Source: CAVSWT01 sp963746735 (lineage in GTDB: Bacteria; Bacteroidota; Ignavibacteria; Ignavibacteriales; Ignavibacteriaceae). Taken from it: DNA of 64,000 nucleotides. Below the pieces are notes generated by a model. That model saw nothing but the letters and a program-made list of their open reading frames with translations. It was not told the DNA's origin and did no database searches. The translations under genes were made by a program, and so were the position numbers. The stretch spans positions 186,001-250,000 of the forward strand of contig CAVVCO010000017.1 of the NCBI GenBank assembly GCA_963746735.1. The letters are read 5' to 3'. Shown one piece after another: positions 1-9,500 of the stretch. Every line of letters begins with the position of its first letter. The first letter of the stretch is position 1.

Positions 1-91
1 CAATTAGCAAGAGGATTGTGTTTGTACCAATATCGATTGAAGCAATAATCATAATTTTTCTTTATTTTTAGGTTATTAATAATTTAATTAT

Positions 92-622
92 ATGCAAAAA
101 GAGAAACTCATTACTAAAATATTCCTGTATATATCTGTTTTATCAGGAATTATTTGGACAGGAACCTATCTTCTTAGACTAAGCCTTTCATATCAACTTT
201 TTGAACCTTATGAATTTGTAGTTAAAAGCAGTTTTACTACAGAAAATATTTTAGGATTTTTAAGTGTATTCATAATTGCTATTAAAACCACATCTATTTG
301 TTATTTAATATTTATCATATCTTATATTATTTTTATTTCAACAACAAATTGCAAACTAAAGCAAAATGGCTGGTTATTCATCATTACAATTATAATATTT
401 TTAACATTTCCATTTGAAATATACTTAATGACAATTGATTATAAAATAATTCAAGACATGAGTTCAATATCTTTTATGACAAATGATGTATTAAATTTAA
501 TTATAAAAAGATTTACCTCACTAAATGCATTCCCTTTAATGGAGCTATTTGCATATTTTTCAATAATCTATTTAGCAATATTTCAACCATTGAAGATGGC
601 AGAGAAACAAAATGAAAATTAA
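92..622 (+). CDS. Unrecognised multi-pass membrane protein
   Basis: I do not recognise this 176-residue protein. It is very rich in Ile, Phe and Leu, with hydrophobic stretches at about residues 8-28, 53-83 (long, perhaps with a kink), 94-114 and 148-166, so four helices in the inner membrane are likely. No catalytic or binding motif is visible. The start is the first ATG after a stop-rich AT-rich leader, and no clear ribosome-binding site precedes it. Its end overlaps the next gene by 11 bases, so it probably heads the run leading to aroQ. The frame is intact and base use resembles its neighbours. A function cannot be given. Confidence 0.6.
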   Translation: MQKEKLITKIFLYISVLSGIIWTGTYLLRLSLSYQLFEPYEFVVKSSFTTENILGFLSVFIIAIKTTSICYLIFIISYIIFISTTNCKLKQNGWLFIITIIIFLTFPFEIYLMTIDYKIIQDMSSISFMTNDVLNLIIKRFTSLNAFPLMELFAYFSIIYLAIFQPLKMAEKQNEN

Positions 623-884
623 AGAAAAAGAATTTGAAGATCTTATAGCGGAACTTAAATCGGTTGCATCCCAGTTAGGTGCCGAAGTAAGATTTGAAAA
701 AGGTGATTTCAAAGGTGGGTATTGCTTGTTAAAAGAAAGTAAAGTGATTGTAATTAATAAGCTGGCAAATCTTCAAAGAAAAGTAATGATACTTTCTGCA
801 GCATTAAAGGAATTGGGAGCAGATGAAATTTATCTCTCACCAAAACTCAGAGAAGTGATTGAAGAGATGACGGAGGAGCAATGA
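612..884 (+). CDS. Small conserved-looking protein upstream of aroQ
   Basis: This is a soluble 90-residue protein of unknown function, charged and predicted mostly helical at both ends (residues 4-20 and 50-88), with a short beta-like middle containing FKGGYCLLKESKVIVINK. It overlaps the preceding membrane gene by 11 bases, and its stop overlaps the aroQ start by four bases (ATGA), so translational coupling with aroQ is likely. The tight coupling suggests a conserved role beside the shikimate enzyme, but nothing in the sequence shows one. There is no signal peptide or membrane segment. Confidence 0.6.
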   Translation: MKIKEKEFEDLIAELKSVASQLGAEVRFEKGDFKGGYCLLKESKVIVINKLANLQRKVMILSAALKELGADEIYLSPKLREVIEEMTEEQ

Positions 885-1312
885 AAATTTTAGTAATAAA
901 CGGACCAAATTTGAACTTATTAGGAGCAAGAGATAAAAGTCATTATGGATCAATTACTTTGGAAGATATTAAAAAGTTGTTGGAAAAAGAATTTAGTGAT
1001 ATTTCATTCCATTTTTTTCAGTCTAATATAGAAGGAGAAATAATTGATGAAATACAAAATGCAAAAAGTAAATTTGATGGAATTTTAATTAATCCTGGGG
1101 GATACGCCCATACTTCAGTTGCAATAAGAGATGCATTAGCAGATTCATTGTTAAATAAAGTTGAAGTTCATTTATCGCATTTAGTTAATAGAGAAGATTA
1201 TAGACAAACTTTAATAACCGCTTCTGGCTGTGATGGTTATATTTCAGGATTTAAAGAATATAGTTATATAGCTGGAGTGTATGTTTTATTAAAATTAATT
1301 GAAAATAAATAA
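881..1312 (+). CDS. aroQ: 3-dehydroquinate dehydratase, type II
   Basis: This enzyme converts 3-dehydroquinate to 3-dehydroshikimate, the third step of the cytoplasmic shikimate pathway. At 143 residues it has the normal length of the dodecameric type II family. The N-terminal signature INGPNLNLLGARDKSHYG carries the catalytic Tyr22. NPGGYAHTSVAIRDAL holds the substrate-binding Asn71, and EVHLSH gives the catalytic His97, followed by R104 and R108. The family usually reads HLSN at residues 97-100; here position 100 is His. A strong GGAGG sits four to five bases before the ATG, which overlaps the upstream stop. The HAD gene follows after 14 bases. Confidence 0.95.
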   Translation: MKILVINGPNLNLLGARDKSHYGSITLEDIKKLLEKEFSDISFHFFQSNIEGEIIDEIQNAKSKFDGILINPGGYAHTSVAIRDALADSLLNKVEVHLSHLVNREDYRQTLITASGCDGYISGFKEYSYIAGVYVLLKLIENK

Positions 1313-1326
1313 AGGAAAGAATCAAA

Positions 1327-2010
1327 GTGATAAAAGCCGTAATATTTGATCTTGATAATACTTTAGTTGATTTCATGAAAATGAAAAGAAGAGCTATTGA
1401 AGAAGCAATTCCGGCAATGGTTGATGCCGGTTTAGAAATAACTCCGGAAATAGCAAGTAAGATGATTGATGAAATTTATAAGGAGCAAGGTATAGAATAC
1501 CAACAAGTATTTGATGAATTTTTAAATCGGGTTTTAAATAAGGTAGATTATAAAATATTATCTGCTGGAATTGTAGCATATAGACGTGCAAGAGAAGCTG
1601 CATTAATTCCTTATCCACATGTTTATTCTACATTAAATAAACTTCTTAAAATGGGGATTAAAATGGGAATAGTCTCAGATGCCCCCACTAAAGAAGCCTG
1701 GCTTAGATTAGCATATTTGAATTTTCATCACATTGTTGACGCTGTAGTTACTTTTGAGGATACTGGAAAAAGAAAACCAAGCCCCGAACCTTTCCAGCTA
1801 ATTCTTGATAAGTTAAATGTCAAACCTGAAGAAGCATTAATGGTAGGGGATTGGGCAGAAAGAGATATTATAGGAGCAGCAAAATTGGGAATGAAAACAG
1901 CTTTTGCCAGATACGGAGATACTTTTGATACTGAAATACATAATGCTGATTTTGAATTGAGTGATATTGCTGAGTTAATAGATATTATCAATAAAGAAAA
2001 TGAATTATAG
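1327..2010 (+). CDS. HAD-superfamily hydrolase (HAD-IA, phosphoglycolate-phosphatase-like)
   Basis: This is a predicted cytoplasmic phosphatase of the haloacid dehalogenase superfamily, 227 residues. Motif I is FDLDNTLVD with the nucleophile Asp8 and acid/base Asp10. Motif II lies in IVSDAP, motif III is the Lys in GKRKPSPEPF, and motif IV is VGDWAERD. A helical cap insert fills about residues 18-90, the subfamily I arrangement. Translation begins at GTG, preceded by AAAGGAAAG, and lies 14 bases after aroQ. The substrate cannot be told from sequence; pyrophosphatase or small sugar-phosphate phosphatase roles are possible. Confidence 0.88.
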   Translation: MIKAVIFDLDNTLVDFMKMKRRAIEEAIPAMVDAGLEITPEIASKMIDEIYKEQGIEYQQVFDEFLNRVLNKVDYKILSAGIVAYRRAREAALIPYPHVYSTLNKLLKMGIKMGIVSDAPTKEAWLRLAYLNFHHIVDAVVTFEDTGKRKPSPEPFQLILDKLNVKPEEALMVGDWAERDIIGAAKLGMKTAFARYGDTFDTEIHNADFELSDIAELIDIINKENEL

Positions 2011-2102
2011 GCATTATTTAAAGCAGATAATTATTTAATCACTTTAAGCTTGATATTAAAAACTCTATTATTTATTTTTCTTGCGAACAATTTTGAGTTA
2101 GC

Positions 2103-2507
2103 ATGAAAGATCTTTCAATTAAAAAACTTTACTACTCAATTAGTGAAGTAAGTAAAATCACTGAAGTTGAACAATATGTTCTAAGATATTGGGAAACTGA
2201 ATTTGAGCAATTAAAACCTCAAAAGAATAGAGCTGGAAACAGAATATATACAAACAAAGATATTAAGCTTATTCTTCAAATTAAAAACTTACTTCGTGAC
2301 CAAAAATATACAATTGAAGGTGCAAAGAATATTTTGGACAATGGCAGTGTAACTGAAGATCAATTAAGTTTTATTCCTGAGATAGAAAATTCAGGGAATC
2401 ATAGTGATGTACAAGTTAATGTTGAGGTTAAAAAAGAAAAACCTTCTGTTAAAAAAGATCTGGAAGAAATAAAAAACTTTTTACAGATACTGCTTGCAAA
2501 ACTTTAA
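2103..2507 (+). CDS. MerR-family transcriptional regulator
   Basis: A 134-residue DNA-binding protein. Residues about 9-78 form the MerR winged helix-turn-helix, with the family features YSISEVSKITEVEQYVLRYW and the wing residues NRAGNRIYTNKDI. The C-terminal 50 residues are charged and end in a short helical segment that could dimerise. No cysteine cluster or ligand domain is present, so this is not a metal sensor; it resembles the short MerR proteins common in Bacteroidota. It stands apart from the HAD gene by 92 bases, and tRNA-Pro follows directly. Its target is unknown. Confidence 0.85.
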   Translation: MKDLSIKKLYYSISEVSKITEVEQYVLRYWETEFEQLKPQKNRAGNRIYTNKDIKLILQIKNLLRDQKYTIEGAKNILDNGSVTEDQLSFIPEIENSGNHSDVQVNVEVKKEKPSVKKDLEEIKNFLQILLAKL

Positions 2508-2513
2508 TTGAAT

Positions 2514-2587
2514 CGGAACGTGGCGCAGCCCGGTAGCGTACCTGAATGGGGTTCAGGTGGTCGTGGGTTCAAATCCCACCGTTCCGA
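2514..2587 (+). tRNA. tRNA-Pro (anticodon GGG)
   Basis: The 74-base cloverleaf folds completely. The acceptor stem is CGGAACG with CGTTCCG and discriminator A2587. The anticodon stem is CCTGA with TCAGG around the loop ATGGGGT, which reads anticodon GGG after the invariant T33, with G37 as expected for proline. The T arm is GTGGG TTCAAAT CCCAC. The 3' CCA is not encoded. It decodes CCC and CCU, and a terminator follows. Confidence 0.97.
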
Positions 2588-2593
2588 CAAAAT

Positions 2594-2624
2594 AGCCCTC
2601 TAAAAATAAATGAGGGCTTTTTTA
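2594..2624 (+). terminator. Rho-independent terminator after tRNA-Pro
   Basis: Inverted arms AGCCCTC and GAGGGCT enclose an 11-base AT-rich loop and are followed by a run of six T. It sits seven bases beyond the tRNA and probably ends the MerR/tRNA transcript. Confidence 0.85.
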
Positions 2625-2682
2625 TTGTATTAAATAAATTCAGTCATAAATATATTTTTAAAATTCATAATTATAAATCTTA

Positions 2683-4930
2683 ATGTATATGGTTAAAATC
2701 TCTGTCCTCTTAATTTTAATTTTTACATCTCTAGGTTACTATTTGTTTTTTGTCAATAATGATTCAAATGAATCAGTCAAACTAACAGCTACGACTACTT
2801 TTGATCCAAATAAAAAAATTAATTATCTAGGAACAGGTGGGGGAGGATGGAGCAATGAAATAGCTGTATATCCATCAAATCCAAATATTGTTTTTGTTGG
2901 TTCTGATAATGGAGGTTTGTTTAAATCAACAGATGGCGGAGAATCATGGATGAGACCAATGGGCGCATATGATTCTGAACAAATATTTAATTTTCAAGTA
3001 TGCGGAGTTGATTATTGACCAATTCAATCCAAATACAGTCTGGGTAGCTACAGGTGCAGGTCCATTTAAATCAACAGACTTAGGTGAAAACTGGAAATAT
3101 ATGGGAGGAAATGGTTTCCCGGTTTTAAATCAAAAAAAATCCAGAGAGACAAATCTTTCTTCAGTGTATGTCCATCCTGCAAATTCAAATTTAGTTTATT
3201 TGGGAATAGGAGGTTCGGCAAAACATCGCACAATTCCTGCTGGAAAGTATTTTGAGATTGGATGGAAATCTACAGATGGCGGCCATAGTTGGAAAGCATT
3301 AGGAAAAGGCGGGGAAGCTCCAAATTTGAGTAAACCATTATGTGTAAGCAAAATTGCATATTCCTATAACAATCAAAACATTGTTTATTTAGCAGCTAAT
3401 CAAGGATTATTTAAATCTACTGATGGAGGTGATAGCTGGAAACGTTTATTAAATATAGGTTTTGTGCGAAGTGTTGATGTAGTTAAAAATAATCCCAATA
3501 AAGTCTTTTGTGCTATTGATGCTGGCAGAAAAGATAATTCGAACAATGGGATTTGGGTTTCAACAGATGCGGGTAATAATGGAATCATCCTAGTTCGATT
3601 AGAGCAGTAAACTATGACACATAGTTATTTAGGCCCTAAATATGTGATTGGATGCAAATTGCTAGATGACAAATGGAAGTTATGTCTATGCTGCTGTATT
3701 TGGAAGATTATTACAATCAAATGATGGTGGATAATAATTGGGAGTTTTACAACAGAAAAAATCAAAAACCACTTGATCCCAAAGGTGCGTTTGATGATGG
3801 AGGTAATGGATTAAAACAATTTTTTATTTACAATGGTAATAAAAATATTGCTTATGTAGATGGAACTTACATGACATTAAAAACAACTGATCATGGAAAA
3901 ACTTGGAATCAGACTTATGGAAATAAATTAAAGGATGGAGAATGGATAAATAATGGATACGTAAATACTGTAGTAAAAGATGCATTGATTGATAAAAATA
4001 AAATATTTTAGTAGATCCGGATATTGGACTGCAAATTAGTACTAACTCCGGGAAAAGTTGGAAAGTTGTTAGTTCAGATAAATATCCTGCGGGAGCTACT
4101 TCGATTTCTGAAGATAATAATAATTACTATGTTTTATTTGGTTCTATAAAAAATGGAGGATTATTTGAAACTTCAAAAAATAATCCTTTTGATTGGAAAC
4201 TAACTCAAGATTTTACAGGAAGATTTAGTGATTATACATCAATGATATCGTCATATAATGGAAGCACTGAGAAATTATTTATTTCTATTTGGTCTGCTTC
4301 TGGAGGACTCTATTCTTCAACTAACAAAAGTCAATTTGTTAAAGAACTTAAATTTGGTTCAGCCTCGACTTCAACTTTTATTTATAAGGATCCTAATGAT
4401 TCAAAATTATTTCTACACCGGCTTCACTTATAATGATGGAGGTGGATTATTCCGTTCAACAGATTTCGGGGATACATGGAATAGAATTGACTCAGATGAA
4501 AATGGAAATGATGTCCGTTGTAGTTGTCGTAAAACCTGGCAATAGTAATTTAATTATTAAAGGTGTTAGAGGATACTCGACTCCAGGTAAAGGCGGAGCT
4601 TATAGATCGACCGATTTTGGAAGACATTGGAAAAGAATTGATGAATCAATAAAAATTCCATTTGAATCAACTGGGAAAGAACAGCGAAGATGGGTAAAAA
4701 GTTTAGCGTATACTGTTGATGGAAAATTAATTATGGCATATACTAATGATAGTGATGCATATTGGTATCCTGGTATTTATATTAGTTCAGATGATGGAAC
4801 AACCTGGAAAAAATTGAATACAGATGGGATTTCTGGAAGAATGGATAAAGTGGTTCCAGATCCAATTGATCCGAATATTTTATGGCTATGTACGGATGGA
4901 ACTGGCGGTGTGAGATATCGAATTAATTAA
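2683..4930 (+). pseudogene. Secreted Asp-box (BNR) repeat protein, GH74/sortilin-like, disrupted by frameshifts
   Basis: After an N-terminal hydrophobic signal/anchor (about residues 4-24) the protein starts with LGTGGGGWSNEIAVYPSNPN, close to the opening of family 74 glycoside hydrolases and other sortilin-type propellers. About ten Asp boxes of the form STDxGxxW follow (for example FKSTDGGESW, FKSTDLGENW, YRSTDFGRHW), so it is a beta-propeller, probably exported and acting on or binding polysaccharide. The frame is broken by single-base changes near 3012 (+1), 3580 (-1), 3619 (+1), 3671-3673 (+1), 3729-3730 (+1), 4006-4009 (-1), 4410-4412 (+1) and 4515-4516 (+1). Correcting all eight gives one 747-residue frame without internal stops. 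No type IX sorting tail is visible. Exact substrate is unknown, and catalytic acids cannot be assigned with confidence. Confidence 0.8.
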
Positions 4931-5057
4931 AATTAAATTAAACTAACTTCAAAAAAATAATTTTAGTCCCACCTTTTTACACGTTTACTCACTTTAATAA
5001 ATAGGATTTATTAATTAACTTAACAATTCAAAATTTATTGAGTAATAATAATTATAT

Positions 5058-6539
5058 ATGACAATATCATCTGACAAACCAAAATGTTTCTGCGGTATAT
5101 TTGGAATTTACGGTACTCGCGAAGCTGCCTCTAAAACTTATTACGGACTTCATTCACTTCAGCATCGCGGCCAAGAAGCCTCAGGAATTGTTACAAAAGA
5201 TATTAATGGGAATGATAAATCAGTATTTAATATACATAAGGGAGAGGGATTAGTTTCGGAGGTGTATCATAATCCAAAAGTTTTCACTGAAATTTTATTA
5301 GGCGCTTCTGCAATTGGACATAATAGATATTCAACTACCGGTGCTTCTGAATCAATAAAAAATATTCAACCATTTGTAGTTAATTATAGACTTGGAAACT
5401 TAGCTATTGCTCATAATGGAAATCTTACAAACGCAAAAGAACTTCGGGAAGAACTTATAAATGAAGGAGCAATTTTTCAAACTACAAGTGATACTGAAGT
5501 AATTTTACATTTAATTGCTCGCAGCAGACTTGAAAATCAAATAGATCAGATAAAAGAAGCGCTTTCAAAAATTAAAGGTGCTTATTGTTTGTTGATTTTA
5601 ACTGATGATAAATTAATTGCGGCCAGAGACCCTTATGGTTTTCGTCCGCTTGCTATGGCAAAATTAAATAATTCTTATATCATTGCGTCGGAAACTTGTG
5701 CTTTTGATATTAACTCTGCAAAATTTATTAGGGAAATACATCCCGGTGAATTAGTTGTGATTGATGATGAAGTTTTAGCTACAAATGATATTAAGTCTTA
5801 TAGTATAGTAGAAGAAAAATTTCCAAAACAGCATTGCATATTTGAGTATATATATTTTTCAAGACCCGACAGTTTTATATTCGGACATAATGTTGATAAA
5901 ATGCGCAGGAGACTTGGAAAAATTTTAGCCCGTAAACATCCAGTTGAAGATATGGATGGGGATAAAGTAATTGTAATTAGTGTTCCTGATAGTTCAAATA
6001 CAACAGCGTTAGGCTATCAAAGTGAATTAAAAAAACAAGGGATTTCATCAAAAATTGAAATCGGGTTAATTAGAAGTCATTATATCGGAAGAACCTTTAT
6101 TCAGCCTGGACAGGCAAATAGAGAAATTGGGGTAAAAATTAAATTTAATATTGTTAAAGGTGTACTCGAAGGTAAAACTGTTGTAGTAGTTGATGATTCA
6201 ATTGTACGCGGCACTACATCAAAACAACTTGTAAATTTAATAAGAGAAGCTAATCCAAAATCTATTCATTTAAGAATCTCATCTTCTCCAATTATGCACC
6301 CATGTTATTATGGAATGGACTTTCCAAGCAAAGCTGAATTGATTGCCAATAGATCAAACGGTGATGTAAAAGAAATTGAAAAATATCTTGAAGTTGATAG
6401 TCTGGAATACTTAACAATAGATGAGATGCTGGAAGCAGTTTCCGAGGCTCATCCAGATAACTTTTGTACGGCTTGTTTCTCCGGCAAGTATCCAACAAAA
6501 GTGGATTCCAGCTATAAAAAGGAAATGTATGAAGTTTAA
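5058..6539 (+). CDS. purF: Amidophosphoribosyltransferase
   Basis: PurF makes 5-phosphoribosylamine from PRPP and glutamine, the first committed step of purine synthesis. In this 493-residue protein an 11-residue propeptide precedes Cys12 (CGIFGIYG), the N-terminal glutaminase nucleophile that must be exposed by cleavage. The Ntn domain continues through LHSLQHRGQEASGI and GHNRYSTTG. The phosphoribosyltransferase domain has the PRPP loop VVVVDDSIVRGTT. Cysteines in CIFEYIYFSRPDS, HPCYYGMD and NFCTACFSGKYPT match the four [4Fe-4S] ligands of the Bacillus-type enzyme. The last 11 bases overlap the start of the secreted protease gene. Confidence 0.97.
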   Translation: MTISSDKPKCFCGIFGIYGTREAASKTYYGLHSLQHRGQEASGIVTKDINGNDKSVFNIHKGEGLVSEVYHNPKVFTEILLGASAIGHNRYSTTGASESIKNIQPFVVNYRLGNLAIAHNGNLTNAKELREELINEGAIFQTTSDTEVILHLIARSRLENQIDQIKEALSKIKGAYCLLILTDDKLIAARDPYGFRPLAMAKLNNSYIIASETCAFDINSAKFIREIHPGELVVIDDEVLATNDIKSYSIVEEKFPKQHCIFEYIYFSRPDSFIFGHNVDKMRRRLGKILARKHPVEDMDGDKVIVISVPDSSNTTALGYQSELKKQGISSKIEIGLIRSHYIGRTFIQPGQANREIGVKIKFNIVKGVLEGKTVVVVDDSIVRGTTSKQLVNLIREANPKSIHLRISSSPIMHPCYYGMDFPSKAELIANRSNGDVKEIEKYLEVDSLEYLTIDEMLEAVSEAHPDNFCTACFSGKYPTKVDSSYKKEMYEV

Positions 6540-9500
6540 GCTGCTAAAGCTTTTTCTAATTTTCATTTTTACTGCAAACATTATTTATTCTCAATCTACA
6601 TTTTTTATTAAATACAAAAATGATGTTGATAAGAATTCAATTGAAAGTAAAATTCAAACGCAATCAATTATTCCGCAAACTGCTCTTAAAATCTTAAACA
6701 AACCTTTGAATTTAAAAACAGAAATTAGTCATTTCGCTAATAATTTAGGAAGTGAAGATGAAAACTTATCGAGAATAATTAAGGTAAATACCAATGTCAC
6801 AATGAGTATAGAAGAGTTTTCGCAATTATTTAAAGATGATCCTTCAATTGAATACATTGAACCTTCACACACTTATAAAGTTGATTATACACCGAATGAT
6901 AGTTTATTGAATCAACAATGGGCGTTGGAAAAAATTAAAGCATTTGATGCATGGAATATTACCCAAGGGTCCGATTCAATTGTTATTGGAGTGATTGATA
7001 CCGGAATTGATTTTTTACATCCCGATTTAAAAAATCATATCTGGCATAATAAAGGTGAAATGGGAACTGACAAAAATGGAAATGATAAACGAACAAATGG
7101 AATTGATGATGATGGAAACGGTTTCATAGATGATTGGCAAGGCTGGGATTTTGTAGACAGAGTTGGATTTCCATTTGATACGGTTGGCGGAGATTTTCTC
7201 ACCTGGGACAATTATCCTTTTGATCCTGTTCCCGGTAATGCCGGATTTCATGCAACTGCTGTAGCAGGTGTAATAGGTGCTGAATCTAATAATTCTTCTG
7301 GAATTTCTGGAGTGATGCCTAAAGTTAATTTATTAAATTTAAGAGCATTTGATAACAGCGGAAATGGAGAAGAGGATGATGCGGCAGCGGCAATACTTTA
7401 TGCAGTAAAGATGGGTGCCAAAGTAATTAATATGAGTTTTGGAGACAACACTTTTTCCTATATCTTAAGAGATGTTATCAGATATGCATATTCAAAAAAT
7501 GTTGTACTTGTCGGAAGTTCCGGAAATACGAATGATACAGAACTACATTATCCTTCAGGTTATCCGGAAGTAATCTCAGTTGGAAATTCAACAAAAGAAG
7601 ATTTTTTAACCGGGACTTATGGGTCTACATTAGATTTAGTTGCACCGGGAACAGATATTCTAACTACAGATTTAAATGGAAAATATAATGAGTATAGCGG
7701 CACCTCATTTTCAGCACCACATGTTTCCGCTGCAGCAGGATTACTTTTATCTCTAGGCAATTTTACTAACGAAGAAGTAAAACAAATCATAAAATCTACT
7801 TGCGATGATGTTGGCGAAACAGGCTGGGATATTAGAAGCGGCGCTGGCAGATTAAATTTATATAAAGCTGTAAGTTCGCTTGCTCCAGCCAAAATAAAAA
7901 TAAATTATCCTTCACAAGATTTTTCTACTAATCAAGATACTTTAAATATTAATTTAACTGTAATGTCACCATACTTTGTTAGTTACAGTTTATACTTAGG
8001 TGATGGTTTAAATACCGACCAATGGACATCGTTACTTACGGATGTTAAATACCAAATATTTAATGATAGTTCTTACAAGTTAGATTTAATAGGCTTAGCA
8101 GAAGGCGCTTATACATTAAGGCTTCTTGTTCAAATGATTAATGGCAATACAACAGAGGAACGTATTAATTTTTATGTTGAAAGGACTGCTCCTGAAGTTG
8201 AACTTGTTGGTGCTGGTCCGGTTTATTATGGTGATAAATCAACTATTGTTGGTGAATTATATACCAACCAAAAATCGATTACGAAGATGTTCTACAGAAA
8301 AGTCGGAGATCAAAATTTTAATTATATAACATTGGATGGATTTAGTACAAATAATGAATTTGTTAAGCAGCTTCATTATGGATTTATTCCAAAACAAATA
8401 ATTCAACCTAACACCAACTATGAAATTTATTTTGAAGCAGAAAACTTAGCAGGGTTAACTACCCAATTAAAAGACGGTAATAATTATTTTCAATTTAAAA
8501 CTGATGACGTGCCTTCAATTATACCTTATAAGGAACTGCCATACAGTTTGCCAAATGGAACTATTTATGCAAAGCCGGTTAATTTTTTATCGAATTCTTC
8601 GAATGAAATTTTATTTGATAAAGAACAAGATTCAGACAGTACAAATGTTAACTATACTCTGTACTATTTATTAAATGATTCATTGGTTGAAAACAATTCT
8701 GTAAAAAATAAAATCCCAATTTATGCCGGGGATCTAAACAATAATGGGAAAGAAGATTTAATTTCAATTCTGTATCCTTCAAGCTATATTGATGAACAAA
8801 TTCAGACTTCCACTTTTAATTTAGAGAGTAAGCTGACTGTTAATCTTTCAAAAGACACTTCATTTTATCCCGCTCTTGCAATGGATTTTGGAGGTGATGG
8901 CAATACTGAAATACTAAGTAATTATTATAGCACAATGCCCACTATTTGGAAAGTCAATAATAATTTTTCAATTTCAAAAATAGACTCTCTCCCTAATTAT
9001 TCCTTTATCTCTTCTTATGACTCAAGTTCTAGCGGAGAATCTGTAAATAAATTTGGATTAAATTCGTTTACGGTTGCAGATCTTAACGGAGACGGAATCA
9101 AAGAGATCTGGATGGTTGATTTTGATGGAGATCTAATAAGCTATAAGATACTGACAAACCCACTCCGGTTTGAAAGAGGGGACAGCTTAATCACACAATT
9201 ATTCGAAACAAGTTCAAATAAAATTATTGCTTCAGGCGATTTTGATGGCGACGGAATTGATGAAATTGCGGTACTTTTTCAGACTAATAGTATTGCTCCA
9301 AATTTTTGGCTGAAGATTTTAAATTTCAAAAATGATAAGCCAAACATTCTTTATGAAAAATTATTTTTAGATCAATCTGCGGAGTTTGCAGGTTTTAATT
9401 TTAATAAAGTATTTCAATCACTTCGATTCGCTGACATTGATAACGATGGTAAAGATGAATTGATATTAAATATATTTCCATATGCGTACATCATTAAAAG

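Noticed and set aside
1..71. Open frame without a start (ISKRIVFVPISIEAI...) that could be the end of an upstream membrane protein
   Set aside because: Only 22 codons are visible in AT-rich sequence, with no second line of evidence.
2683..4930. Several separate small Asp-box genes
   Set aside because: The fragments are in different frames but continue each other exactly once single bases are corrected, so they are one gene.
6421..6528. Longer start for the subtilisin-like protease
   Set aside because: It would lie wholly inside purF and place the signal peptide internally; the ATG at 6529 has a ribosome-binding site and an N-terminal signal peptide.
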